Assembly (NCBI GenBank): GCA_030834895.1
Contig: JAUQXA010000071.1
Location: forward strand, 1-59,773
Length of the DNA: 59,773 nucleotides
DNA from: Anaerolineales bacterium
Lineage (GTDB): Bacteria; Chloroflexota; Anaerolineae; Anaerolineales; Villigracilaceae
Reading direction: 5' to 3'
How positions within the stretch are numbered: position 1 is the stretch's first letter; each line of letters begins with the position of its first letter. The notes below the pieces were generated by a model. The model was not told the origin of the DNA. It made no database searches and saw nothing but the letters and a program-made list of their open reading frames with translations. Shown piece after piece: positions 1 to 8,101 of this stretch. A program made the position numbers and the translations under genes.

Positions 1-60
1 GCTTTGATCAATCTCCGCCTGATGCAACGAGTACGGCAACGCCTCAAGGCTGAACCATAA
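1..60 (+). CDS. C-terminal end of an unidentified protein (partial)
   Basis: Frame 1 is open from the first base to a TAA at 58-60 and encodes 19 residues ending LKAEP. A good terminator follows 7 bases later, which supports this being the real 3' end of a plus-strand gene whose body lies outside the window. Too little is present to name a family. Confidence 0.45.
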   Translation, partial: ALINLRLMQRVRQRLKAEP

Positions 61-66
61 TTCCTG

Positions 67-102
67 AAACGTAATCAGTCCCTGACTGGTTACGTTTTTT
101 TT
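67..102 (+). terminator. Rho-independent terminator
   Basis: A 13-bp stem (67-79 with 85-97, one G-T pair) with a 5-nt loop is followed by a run of T to 102. It sits just after the partial gene at the window start. Confidence 0.8.
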
Positions 103-159
103 ATCCCTTTTGCGTAATCAGTCAGGACTGCTCCAACCCTCGTTGAAGTGAATTAAACT

Positions 160-197
160 CCCGCGTTGACATCATCCAAACGCGGGGGGTTATTTTA
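160..197 (+). terminator. Possible second hairpin terminator
   Basis: An 8-bp GC-rich stem (CCCGCGTT at 160-167 with AACGCGGG at 179-186) is followed by a modest T-rich stretch. It could be a back-up terminator or just a hairpin between genes. Confidence 0.4.
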
Positions 198-250
198 CGC
201 ATTACTCCTTTTTCTTCCCCACAAGCTTTACCATTTAACCTACGCCAAAT

Positions 251-442
251 CTATTTCTCAACCATTCTTTCTTTTGGCATGGCTGAAATCAGTGCCCGCA
301 AAGCTGTATTCACTTGTTCCGCCGTTGTAAACACCTTTGCCACATCGGGATCAATGACCGCCACAAGCGGCGCGTCTTTCATGCGGGCGGCAAAACGGTT
401 GGGTTTTGCCTTGTTGTAATCGAAGCGATATTCCTTCGCCAT
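251..442 (-). CDS. Small hypothetical protein (63 aa)
   Basis: A 63-residue basic protein beginning MAKEYRFDYNKAKPNRFA. It has no membrane segment and no cysteine. The RFDYxKAKPNRFA opening looks like a recurrent family of small environmental-bacterial proteins, some of which sit beside toxin-like genes, but no toxin partner is visible here. There is no strong ribosome binding site in front of the ATG. It may be a lone antitoxin-like protein or an orphan; function unknown. Confidence 0.55.
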   Translation of the reverse strand: MAKEYRFDYNKAKPNRFAARMKDAPLVAVIDPDVAKVFTTAEQVNTALRALISAMPKERMVEK

Positions 443-514
443 TTCAGCGGTTTTACGTGGTTTTGTAACGGGCGTTTTTTTTCATAGTCTCTTATTTCGT
501 CTTTCGTCGCGCTG

Positions 515-547
515 AGACCTCGGAGGTTTCGAAAACCTCCGAGGTCT
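515..547. repeat. REP-like palindrome, RAYT 3' side
   Basis: A perfect 15-bp inverted repeat (AGACCTCGGAGGTTT, 3-nt loop) lies 4 bases beyond the stop of the transposase gene. Variants of the same palindrome lie inside the transposase gene and upstream of it. Confidence 0.85.
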
Positions 548-550
548 GTT

Positions 551-1153
551 TTATTTTTCCAGCGAATCCAAATATATTCTCACATCCTCGGGCAGTTGAC
601 GTGACTTCAGGTAATCCAAAACAAACTCTCGGTAGTCAGCGAGGCTATCGAAATACTCGGCGATAAATTCACGGTTGACCAGCGTGCCGTTTCGTTCGCC
701 AACCCATTCAAGGTAGTTGGAATACTGCCATTGGGAAATGTCCGCCACGATCCCATCTTTTACAGGGTTGGCATGGATATAACGGCACAGATTCAATAGG
801 TAGTTTGAATTTACAACAGGCTTGGCTTGAAACTGTCCTTGAAATAAAACACCCGTCCGCTGAAATCGCTTATTGATGGCTTTGGTATAGGAGACGGAAA
901 GTTTCATCATTGCCAACGAGACCTCCGAGGTCTTCAAGACCTCGGAGGTCTGACGAACCTTTGCCACAATATGATAATGTGTTGGCATGAGACAATAAAC
1001 CAGCACATCTGCAACAGGGAAGAGATAGGTTTTGACTTTTTTCAGAAAATATAGGTAATTGTCAGACTCAAAGAAAATTGCCTCGCGATTATTTCCGCGA
1101 TTGTAGATGTGGTAATACACATCTGATACAAAGGGGATTTCTCTACGGGGCAT
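551..1153 (-). CDS. REP-associated tyrosine transposase (RAYT, IS200/IS605-like Y1 family)
   Basis: A single-strand DNA nuclease/transposase of about 200 residues, likely acting on REP palindromes. Visible motifs are YHIYNRGNNREAIF near the N terminus, the metal-binding HYH at residues 59-61 (in CLMPTHYHIV), and the catalytic-tyrosine region RYIHANPV with Tyr125. The start is taken at MPRREIP because GGAAAG lies 7-10 bases ahead; an in-frame start 6 codons earlier lacks a site. Residues 69-79 (TSEVLKTSEVS) are encoded by a perfect palindrome of the same family that flanks the gene, so a repeat appears to have been built into the gene without breaking it. The length is normal for RAYTs. Such proteins are usually domesticated single copies rather than active insertion sequences. 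Confidence 0.88.
   Translation of the reverse strand: MPRREIPFVSDVYYHIYNRGNNREAIFFESDNYLYFLKKVKTYLFPVADVLVYCLMPTHYHIVAKVRQTSEVLKTSEVSLAMMKLSVSYTKAINKRFQRTGVLFQGQFQAKPVVNSNYLLNLCRYIHANPVKDGIVADISQWQYSNYLEWVGERNGTLVNREFIAEYFDSLADYREFVLDYLKSRQLPEDVRIYLDSLEK
919..951. repeat. REP-like palindrome inside the RAYT gene
   Basis: A perfect 16-bp inverted repeat with a 1-nt loop (AGACCTCCGAGGTCTT and its complement). It reads in frame as TSEVLKTSEVS in the transposase, between the HYH motif and the tyrosine helix. Confidence 0.85.
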
Positions 1154-1172
1154 GGTACTTTCCTTGTGCAAG

Positions 1173-1205
1173 AGACCCCCGAGGTTTTCAAAACCTCGGG
1201 GGTCT
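1173..1205. repeat. REP-like palindrome between RAYT and gyrA
   Basis: A perfect 16-bp inverted repeat (AGACCCCCGAGGTTTT, 1-nt loop) that is a compensated variant of the palindromes at 515 and 919. It lies 12 bases beyond the gyrA stop and overlaps the leader of the transposase gene, so it could also act as a gyrA 3' hairpin. Confidence 0.8.
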
Positions 1206-1217
1206 GGGCATTAGACG

Positions 1218-3797
1218 TTACTTCTTCTTTTTCTTCCCCGCAGGCTTTGCCTTTGCTGGCTTCTTCGCTTTCGCAGGAGCAGCCTTCTTCCCTTTCGCGG
1301 GTGATGCCGCAGCAGGCTTCTTACTCTTAACTTCCTTTTTCTCTTCCTTTACCGTCTTTACAAACCTGTCCACATTCCACGCCACATTCACGGACAAGAC
1401 CTCGTCGCCTGGTTTGATTTCCACGACCACATCACCTTTGGTGGCGGCGCGCTTGCGGACGGCGACAGCGTCCAGCCGTGTAGATTTGGGTGCGGCTTTG
1501 CTCAGGAAGATGGTTGCCATGTGATTGGGCTTGCCAGAGACCGCGCCCGCGATGTTGACCTTCTTCGGCAGGCTCCAGGCGACGACACCCTTGCCGTAGC
1601 GTCCCTGCTTGGGAAAGTCTTTTTCTGGCACGCGCTTGGCTTTGCCGTCGGAGCTCATGATGAAGATTTCGCCTTCGGCGGGCAGGATTTCCGCGCCGAT
1701 GACGATGTCGTTGTCGTCGAGCTTCATGCCGTTGACGCCAGCAGCGACGAGTCCCATCGGGCGCACGTCATCTTCCTTGAAGCGGATCGCCATACCCTGA
1801 GCCGTCACCAGCAGTACTTCCTTCGTGCCGTCGGTCAGCGAGACGCCAATCAACGCGTCGCCATCGTTGACGCGGGCTAGAGTGAATGTCTGCGCCGAGG
1901 GACCAGGCAATTCCGTGATGAGGGATTTCTTGATCATGCCGAAGCGACTGACGGTGAGGACACAGGTCTCCGCGCCGAGGGATGATTTGTTCGACGGGAT
2001 GGAGAAGACAGCCGCGAGCGGGTCGTCCTCGGTCAACGGCGAGACTTTGAAGTACATCGAGCCGTCGCTGAGTTTCTCCGCTTCGGGGATGAGGTGAATG
2101 GCGACAGCGGCAGCCTTGCCGAGTTCGCTGACGAAGAAGATGGTATCCGTCGTCGAAGCCTTGACCAGGAATTTCGGCGCATCGTTGCCAGAATGTCGCG
2201 GCGGCTTTTCGTCATGCGTGCGCGAGACCAAGCCTTCTTCGGTCACGCCAACCCAAACCGTCTGTTCGGGAATCAGGTCGGTGGCGGTCAACAGCTTGGC
2301 AGCTTTCCCAGCCTTGAGGTTGATGATCTGCGTGCGGCGGCGGTCGCCGTAGGCATCCTTCACTTTGAGCAGTTCGTCCGCGACCACGCCGCGCATCCGC
2401 TTGGGATTCTTCAACAGGTCGGTCAGGTCTTTGATGGTGGCGCTGACTTCCTTGTATTCGGTTTCGATTTTCTTGCGTTCGAGCGCGGCAAGGCGGCGCA
2501 ACTGCATGTCGAGGATGGCGTTCGCCTGGAGTTCGCTCAGCTTGTAGCGCTTCATCAACTTCGAGCGGGCGGCGTCTGCATCGGCAGCGGAGCGAATCAA
2601 CTCGATGATTTCGTCCAGGTTCTTGAGCGCAACCAGATATCCTTCGAGGATGTGTGCGCGCGCCTTCGCCTTCGCCAGATCGAATTCAGCGCGGCGTTTG
2701 ATGACCGTGATACGGTGCTCGACGTACACACGCAGCGCCTGTTTGAGAGTCAATGTGCGTGGCTCACCATCGACCAATGCAAGCAGGTTGATGCCGAAGG
2801 TGGTCTGCATCGGGGTGCGTTTGTACAGTTCGCGCAGGACCGTTTCAGGTTCGACGTTCTTGGTCATCTCCAGAACGATTCTCATGCCGTGTCGGTCAGA
2901 TTCATCGCGCAAGTCGGATAAACCTTCGAGATGTCCATCGCGCGCCAGTTCGGCAATGCGTTCGATGAGGCTGGACTTGTTGACCATGTACGGGAGTTCG
3001 GTGACGATGATGCGGCTCTTGCCGCGCTCCATCTCTTCGACGTGCGCCTTCGCCTGCACCGTGATTCGTCCGCGACCCGTGCCGTAGGCGGCTTCGATTC
3101 CTTCGTCGCCTTTCTCCTCGATGATGAGTCCGCCCGTGGGGAAGTCTGGACCTTTGACGAATTCCATCAACTGCTCGACATCGATGTCGTCGAGTTTGTC
3201 CCAACGTTCGAGCATATAGACGATGGCGTTCACAACTTCGCCGAGGTTGTGTGGCGGGATGGAGGTCGCCATGCCGACGGCGATACCCGTCGCGCCGTTG
3301 ACCAGTAGGTTGGGAATCGCAGACGGAAGCACGCCTGGCTCTTCGAGCGTATCGTCGAAGTTGGGGACGAAGTCCACTGTGTCCTTGTTCAGGTCGAAGA
3401 GGATGTCCAATGCGGCGGTGGTGAGCCGCGCTTCGGTATAACGCATCGCCGCGGGCGGATCGCCATCCACCGAACCAAAGTTACCCTGACCATCGACGAG
3501 CAAAGTCCGCATGGAGAAATCCTGCGCCATGCGCGCCATTGCTTCGTACACCGCCGAGTCGCCATGCGGGTGATATTTACCGAGGACTTCACCCACGATA
3601 CGGGCGGACTTCTTGTAAGCCGTGTCCGCGCGGATGCCCATGTCGTACATCGCATACAGGATGCGACGCTGCACGGGCTTGAGCCCGTCACGCGCATCGG
3701 GCAGGGCACGCGCCACGATCACGCTCATGGCGTAATCTAGGTACGACTGCTGCATCTCGTGATCAATGTCTATTTTTCGAACGATACCGAGTTCCAT
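1218..3797 (-). CDS. gyrA: DNA gyrase subunit A (type IIA topoisomerase A subunit)
   Basis: Breakage-reunion subunit of DNA gyrase, 859 residues. The active-site tyrosine is Tyr120 in AAMRYTEARL. The quinolone-determining region reads HPHGDSAVYEAM, with Ser81 and an acidic Glu85 at the usual positions. The C-terminal beta-pinwheel carries only a loose GyrA-box (KQGRYGKG near residue 732), so a ParC-like assignment is not fully excluded. The last 45 or so residues are a low-complexity Lys/Ala/Pro tail ending in five lysines, longer and more basic than usual. The ATG has a good site (GGAGATTTT). No gyrB is adjacent. A very strong hairpin abuts the ribosome binding site. Confidence 0.93.
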   Translation of the reverse strand: MELGIVRKIDIDHEMQQSYLDYAMSVIVARALPDARDGLKPVQRRILYAMYDMGIRADTAYKKSARIVGEVLGKYHPHGDSAVYEAMARMAQDFSMRTLLVDGQGNFGSVDGDPPAAMRYTEARLTTAALDILFDLNKDTVDFVPNFDDTLEEPGVLPSAIPNLLVNGATGIAVGMATSIPPHNLGEVVNAIVYMLERWDKLDDIDVEQLMEFVKGPDFPTGGLIIEEKGDEGIEAAYGTGRGRITVQAKAHVEEMERGKSRIIVTELPYMVNKSSLIERIAELARDGHLEGLSDLRDESDRHGMRIVLEMTKNVEPETVLRELYKRTPMQTTFGINLLALVDGEPRTLTLKQALRVYVEHRITVIKRRAEFDLAKAKARAHILEGYLVALKNLDEIIELIRSAADADAARSKLMKRYKLSELQANAILDMQLRRLAALERKKIETEYKEVSATIKDLTDLLKNPKRMRGVVADELLKVKDAYGDRRRTQIINLKAGKAAKLLTATDLIPEQTVWVGVTEEGLVSRTHDEKPPRHSGNDAPKFLVKASTTDTIFFVSELGKAAAVAIHLIPEAEKLSDGSMYFKVSPLTEDDPLAAVFSIPSNKSSLGAETCVLTVSRFGMIKKSLITELPGPSAQTFTLARVNDGDALIGVSLTDGTKEVLLVTAQGMAIRFKEDDVRPMGLVAAGVNGMKLDDNDIVIGAEILPAEGEIFIMSSDGKAKRVPEKDFPKQGRYGKGVVAWSLPKKVNIAGAVSGKPNHMATIFLSKAAPKSTRLDAVAVRKRAATKGDVVVEIKPGDEVLSVNVAWNVDRFVKTVKEEKKEVKSKKPAAASPAKGKKAAPAKAKKPAKAKPAGKKKKK

Positions 3798-3808
3798 AAA
3801 ATCTCCTG

Positions 3809-3858
3809 CCCCTCCCTGCCCTCCCCATTTTCTTGAAAATGGGGAGGGCAGGGAGGGG
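3809..3858 (-). promoter_or_regulatory. Long GC-rich hairpin in the gyrA leader
   Basis: A perfect 23-bp inverted repeat (24 with the closing C-G pair) with arms of type CCCCTCCCTGCCCTCCCC. In the gyrA transcript its G-rich arm (runs GGGG, GGG, GGG, GGGG, also a G-quadruplex pattern) ends 2 bases before the Shine-Dalgarno GGAGA. It could block initiation or shield the 5' end, or it could be an inserted palindromic repeat. Confidence 0.7.
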
Positions 3859-3909
3859 CGAATTAATGTTCTATCGCGGGGCTTATCTTACGGGGAAAGG
3901 GAAAAGGCG

Positions 3910-4230
3910 TCAAGTGCCGATCAACACCTGTAATGCAAACAATGCAATCATCCCTGCGAGGATGGTGATCAAAGTATTCTTCGAGTACCAAGCCACGAGG
4001 ATGGCGATGACTCCAGCCAGCAAACGGGTGTTGCCGAGAGAAATGTCAAGTTGACTGGAACGATAAAGCAATTCAGGGAAGACAATTGCTGAAAGCACGG
4101 CAGGCGGGACGTAATGCAACGCCTTGCGCATGGTTTCGGGAATATGGAATTTGCCGAACAAAAAGATGAGGGAAAAGCGCATCCCGAACGTGATCAAACC
4201 GCCGATGAGCATAACCAGCCAGATGTTCAT
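3910..4230 (-). CDS. azlD: AzlD-family branched-chain amino acid export subunit
   Basis: Small membrane protein of 106 residues with about four hydrophobic segments, typical of AzlD, the partner of AzlC in export of branched-chain amino acids or analogues. The MNIWLVMLIGGLITFGMR opening is characteristic. Its ATG overlaps the azlC stop by 4 bases (ATGA), and its binding site AAGGAGGAC lies inside the azlC 3' end, so the two are translationally coupled. Confidence 0.88.
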   Translation of the reverse strand: MNIWLVMLIGGLITFGMRFSLIFLFGKFHIPETMRKALHYVPPAVLSAIVFPELLYRSSQLDISLGNTRLLAGVIAILVAWYSKNTLITILAGMIALFALQVLIGT

Positions 4231-4928
4231 GATGTCCTCCTTGGAGAGTTCCTGCCTTCCAAAACTGTCCCGACAATAATTCCTGTGAACGCGGCGAGGA
4301 TTAATCCCAGCTTGAAGGGAAGTCCATAGGCAAGCAAGGCAACCACGCCCGCGCTGACGGCTGCCGCAATCATAGGACGATTTTTCAACGCAGGCATGAC
4401 CATCGCGATGAAGGTCAACGGCAGGGCAAAGTCCAGTTGCCAGCTATCGGGGATTGCCGTGCCGAGGAAAATGCCAAGCGCCGTGCTAATCTGCCAGTTG
4501 GACCAGAGCGCAAGTCCCGCCCCGAATACGAACCAATGGCTGAACGGCTTGATACCCGTCTCTTCATATTTGAGAATGCTTGGCGCGTAACATTCATCCG
4601 TAAGCAGGTAGGAAAGAATAGCCTTCCATTTCAATGGTAGGTCCTTCAAGTACGGCGCAAGCGATGCGCTGTAAAGCATGTGCCGCAGGTTGACCACCGC
4701 GATTGTCAAGATAATGACCAGTCCTGGAGCGGCATCATGCACAAGTTGTGTCGTCACAAACTGCGCCGACCCCGCAAACACAATGGATGACATCATCTGC
4801 GAAGCCGCCCTGGAAAGTCCCGCGCCAAGCGCCAGCGCGCCGTAGATCATGCCAAAGGGAAATACCCCTAACAACAATGGGATTTCCGCGCGTACACCCT
4901 CCCAGAAAGCTTTTCTTGTCTCTCCCAT
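4227..4928 (-). CDS. azlC: AzlC-family branched-chain amino acid exporter subunit
   Basis: Polytopic inner-membrane protein of 233 residues. The N-terminal AEIPLLLGVFPFGMIYG and FAGSAQFVTTQL segments are typical of AzlC/YgaZ. It forms an exporter with AzlD, whose gene overlaps its stop. The start MGETRKAFW is chosen because GGAGG lies 5 bases ahead; the in-frame ATG 12 bases earlier has no site. A terminator belonging to tpx lies immediately upstream, so azlCD probably has its own weak promoter or read-through from tpx. Confidence 0.88.
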   Translation of the reverse strand: MGETRKAFWEGVRAEIPLLLGVFPFGMIYGALALGAGLSRAASQMMSSIVFAGSAQFVTTQLVHDAAPGLVIILTIAVVNLRHMLYSASLAPYLKDLPLKWKAILSYLLTDECYAPSILKYEETGIKPFSHWFVFGAGLALWSNWQISTALGIFLGTAIPDSWQLDFALPLTFIAMVMPALKNRPMIAAAVSAGVVALLAYGLPFKLGLILAAFTGIIVGTVLEGRNSPRRTS

Positions 4929-4944
4929 ATAAACCTCCACATTA

Positions 4945-4976
4945 CAAAAAATCCCGTCAACGACGTGACGGGATTT
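4945..4976 (-). terminator. Terminator of tpx
   Basis: An 11-bp stem (4949-4959 with 4966-4976, AAATCCCGTCA) followed on the minus strand by a T run at 4950-4945. It lies between tpx and azlC. Confidence 0.8.
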
Positions 4977-4998
4977 GGAAATGGACTGCCGTCCTCGT

Positions 4999-5523
4999 TT
5001 ACTTCAAAGCTGCTTTTGCCGTATTGATGACTTCGTCATAGTTTGGTTCGTCGCCCAATGTGGGCAGGTAGTTGACGTAAGTCAGTTTGCCGTCACGCCC
5101 AATAATGAATACCGAGCGCCGCAGGTAACGACGGTCTTTGATCAGGATGCCGTACTTGATACCGAATTCGGCATCGACCACATCGGAGACCACCTTCACC
5201 TTATCTACGCCCGCCGCGCCACACCAGCGGGCTTGCGCCATCGGGAAGTCTGTGCTGATGGTGTAGATAACGATATCATCGCTCAGTTTGGCAGCTTCTT
5301 CATTGAAGCGGCGAGTCTCGCGGTCACAGACAGCGGTATCCAGCGAAGGCACGGCAGATAGAATGATCACCTTGCCCTTGGACTCCTGCAAAGGGTTGAC
5401 AGTTGTCCAACCTGAGATAACGGATGTGAATTCAGGTGCAACCTGTCCAACCTTCACTTCATCACCGAGCAAAGTGGCGAATTTATCGCCAAGTTTGAAA
5501 ACGTCAGTACGAATTGTTGTCAT
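4999..5523 (-). CDS. tpx: Thiol peroxidase (Tpx, atypical 2-Cys peroxiredoxin)
   Basis: Cytoplasmic peroxidase of 174 residues, the usual Tpx length. The peroxidatic cysteine sits in the diagnostic PSLDTAVCDRETRRFNE, and the resolving cysteine is in RWCGAAG about 34 residues later. It reduces hydrogen peroxide and organic peroxides using thioredoxin. AAGGA precedes the ATG by about 11 bases. A terminator follows, so it is probably monocistronic. It fits an oxygen-sensitive metalloenzyme-rich metabolism. Confidence 0.95.
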   Translation of the reverse strand: MTTIRTDVFKLGDKFATLLGDEVKVGQVAPEFTSVISGWTTVNPLQESKGKVIILSAVPSLDTAVCDRETRRFNEEAAKLSDDIVIYTISTDFPMAQARWCGAAGVDKVKVVSDVVDAEFGIKYGILIKDRRYLRRSVFIIGRDGKLTYVNYLPTLGDEPNYDEVINTAKAALK

Positions 5524-5577
5524 GTTTAATTTTTTCCTTACTGTAAAGTTGTGATAGGAATTTTATCGCAGATCGGC

Positions 5578-6504
5578 CTATCCCAATCCGCCGCTTGAGC
5601 TGCTGCCCGACTCGTTGGTTTTGCTGCTGCTCGAAGTTGGTGAAGCGAGTTTCTTCAACAGGTCATACCAGAAGGAGGAGCCTTGCGATACAGCGACGGC
5701 AGTCAAGCCAAGCCCAAGCACTTTCTGGATGACAAACAAAACCCAATCCATGGCTGAGGCGCCGGCTTCGGGGTGTTCCGTCTGCCACCAGCCAATCTTG
5801 ATTGTCAGGTCACTCAATTCCTGAATCAGGTCATCCATGCTGGCATCCGCCCCCTCTTGGGCCACCACCATTTCCGCCTTGGCAACGGCGAGCGCGCGTA
5901 ATTCCGCATTTGTCCAAAGAGTTTTCGCCAGTTGAATGCTGTCCGTGCCGAAGAGGATGGTAACGCCAATGGACATGACGATTACCAAACTGCGAGCGTT
6001 CGCGCGGAAGGTGGCAGCGGCCTGATCCATCAACCCTGTGAAATAGGCGGTGGTGCGCGTTCGCAAATCCCCGATGCTGGTCACGCCCTGGTTGATCCAA
6101 CTGATGAATGCCCGCTTGCCTTCCGAGTCGGGGAGCTTGTCAACCAACTCGGCCAGTTGCAGGAGATTCAATTCCTGGTTTGCGGTCAACCCCGCGAAGT
6201 CGAAAAACGAATCCACCAATGTGGCGACTGGTATCTTTTCAATCTTCTTTGGTTCGGTGACTGCGCCAAACACGCTGAACCAATTCTTATAGCGAATGGG
6301 ACGCAGCGCCTGCATTTGCGGCAGGCTGATGAAATCCCCGATCTTTTTGTCCCCGACGATTTTTACCAGGTACCGCTCTAGGGTCTTGCCACGCGTTTCA
6401 AAAAACTCATTGACCAGTTGGGTGACCAAAGAAATGATGGAACCCAGAATATAGTAGACGACGATAAGTCCCAAGGCAACTTCGAGAACCTGTGAAATGG
6501 ACAT
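5578..6504 (-). CDS. Unknown integral membrane protein, Ser-rich C terminus
   Basis: A 308-residue protein not assigned to a named family. It has an N-terminal hydrophobic segment (residues about 5-28), a soluble middle rich in helices, a second hydrophobic segment near residues 173-190 (SLVIVMSIGVTILFG), and a third near 255-275. It ends in a low-complexity Ser/Gly tail. The start at MSISQVLEV is set by AAGGAG 5 bases ahead, not by the longer frame. It lies 14 bases downstream of the next gene on the same strand, so the two form a pair. Confidence 0.6.
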   Translation of the reverse strand: MSISQVLEVALGLIVVYYILGSIISLVTQLVNEFFETRGKTLERYLVKIVGDKKIGDFISLPQMQALRPIRYKNWFSVFGAVTEPKKIEKIPVATLVDSFFDFAGLTANQELNLLQLAELVDKLPDSEGKRAFISWINQGVTSIGDLRTRTTAYFTGLMDQAAATFRANARSLVIVMSIGVTILFGTDSIQLAKTLWTNAELRALAVAKAEMVVAQEGADASMDDLIQELSDLTIKIGWWQTEHPEAGASAMDWVLFVIQKVLGLGLTAVAVSQGSSFWYDLLKKLASPTSSSSKTNESGSSSSGGLG

Positions 6505-6518
6505 TGTTTTCTCCTTGT

Positions 6519-8075
6519 TTATTGCAAAGGTTTTTCCAACTCCGCAAGCCACTCCAATGGCCTGCCCCAGCGCTTCCTTTCGAGGACTCCAGTCTGGTCC
6601 TTTTGAGGTCTATCCCATTTTGGTCCGGGCGGCCCCGATTCTTCCACAAGCCAACTCTTGACACCCCACAATCCCTTATATTGTACCCAATCAGGCTCCG
6701 AATTCAACAGCACACATTGCCATTCGTTCACCTTTGGATGCGTCGTTTTGCGGGCGGACTTGCTGCGTTTCAGGTAGCTATCCGATTTCAGAAAATGCTC
6801 ACGCAGATGGGCGGTTTTTCTCCCAATGCGAAAGCCATCGCCTGTCGCCATTTCCAGCGGCAGGCTGACCAAATAATGGTCCTCTTCGTCGCGCAATTCG
6901 GCAAAGGCGTCCTCGGTAAGGATGTCAGTATGCCGGGCGGCGATCTCGTTCAGGGCGATCTGTCGTGCCTTTTGACTTGGGTTCAACAGCAGGAATATGT
7001 AGTGGATCAATCCATCGATCCAAAAGAGCAGACGCTGGATCACGCCAGTTTTGTATATGTTTGGCGAGCGGATCACCTCAGGCTTGCTATAGTTCGCGTG
7101 CGAGCCAAGAGCAACGTATACCAGAGGATGAGTGGTCTTTTCTCCATGTTTCTCCACAACCAGATTAACTTTATCCCACTTTTCGATGTGACCTGCGCCG
7201 TGCTGTGAAAACAAAACCACATACGGCTCATCATTCTTCAAATAAACAGCCACCAATTCCCAATCCCCCTCGTGATGATTCATGCCGTTTGCCGCCAGTC
7301 GCCAGTCGTTGAAGGCATAGAAGAAATGATATTGCAGGATCGTCCAGTGGTTTGATTCATTGTCGGTTTCGTGCAACACCCGTCCATAGTAAACAGGCTG
7401 GGGGTGTGTTTCGAGGATTTTGGAGTATTCGGAATAGGCTTCCTGCGCGATCTTCTCCGTGGCGTGTGAAAGGATGTCCATCACCATTCCGGGTCCCTCG
7501 GGGACAACATGCTCCAGGATGAACTTCATGGTGCGAACGGAAAGGTAGAATAAAATAATCAAATAGACTGGCAGCAGGACGAGATACTCCAGCGCAATAC
7601 CTATCTGCCTGTTGGGATGAAGAAAAAAGCCGATGGGAGCCACTTCGAGCACGATGAAAAATAAAGCCGCCAGCGCAGCGGGAATGATTCTCAAGCGGAC
7701 TGGTGATGCCAGCATGAAAAGAATCGAACCGGCAATGAGCGATATTACAATCGCAACTTCCACGCCTGCGACTCCCGCAATAAACCATCCAATCAAGACG
7801 CCTAAAAGTGAAAGGACAGCCAATGCAACCCATGCATCCGAATCGTTCAACGCCCTGTTGACGAAACGAATATAAAATTGTTCGCTCTTGAGTTTGCCCA
7901 TTCGCCTGATCAACGGTTCACCATGATGCAAAAGAGATTCCGCCACGCCATGAGGTCCGCTTGCAAACAGGGAGCACCTCTCCACATACGGCTCGACAGC
8001 CATGGGAAAAAAACGCTCACTCTTTGCAAAGCGCAGGACGGGCTCATATTTTTCAAGCAACTCAGGCTCGGTCAC
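6519..8075 (-). CDS. Membrane protein with a Vps62-like domain
   Basis: A 518-residue protein with a GTG start preceded by AGAGG. Residues about 80-180 hold four or five membrane segments. The following region carries FFYAFNDWR, NHHEGDWE (267-273) and VALGSHANY (321-329), the signature of the Vps62/DUF946-type domain found in fungal and plant proteins and scattered bacteria. Its biochemical role is unknown. The upstream regions of this gene and galK are only 26 bases apart and divergent. Co-transcribed with the membrane gene at 5578. Confidence 0.65.
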   Translation of the reverse strand: MTEPELLEKYEPVLRFAKSERFFPMAVEPYVERCSLFASGPHGVAESLLHHGEPLIRRMGKLKSEQFYIRFVNRALNDSDAWVALAVLSLLGVLIGWFIAGVAGVEVAIVISLIAGSILFMLASPVRLRIIPAALAALFFIVLEVAPIGFFLHPNRQIGIALEYLVLLPVYLIILFYLSVRTMKFILEHVVPEGPGMVMDILSHATEKIAQEAYSEYSKILETHPQPVYYGRVLHETDNESNHWTILQYHFFYAFNDWRLAANGMNHHEGDWELVAVYLKNDEPYVVLFSQHGAGHIEKWDKVNLVVEKHGEKTTHPLVYVALGSHANYSKPEVIRSPNIYKTGVIQRLLFWIDGLIHYIFLLLNPSQKARQIALNEIAARHTDILTEDAFAELRDEEDHYLVSLPLEMATGDGFRIGRKTAHLREHFLKSDSYLKRSKSARKTTHPKVNEWQCVLLNSEPDWVQYKGLWGVKSWLVEESGPPGPKWDRPQKDQTGVLERKRWGRPLEWLAELEKPLQ

Positions 8076-8088
8076 GATGCCTCTATGG

Positions 8089-8094
8089 TATAAA
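8089..8094 (+). promoter_or_regulatory. Extended -10 element of galK, possible leaderless start
   Basis: TATAAA preceded by TGG (an extended -10) ends 7 bases before the galK ATG. The predicted transcription start therefore falls on or next to the start codon, and there is no Shine-Dalgarno sequence. Confidence 0.5.
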
Positions 8095-8101
8095 TGCGTT
8101 T

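Noticed and set aside
2094..2921. 275-codon plus-strand frame opposite gyrA
   Set aside because: Antisense shadow of a conserved gene, with no family features and no ribosome binding site.
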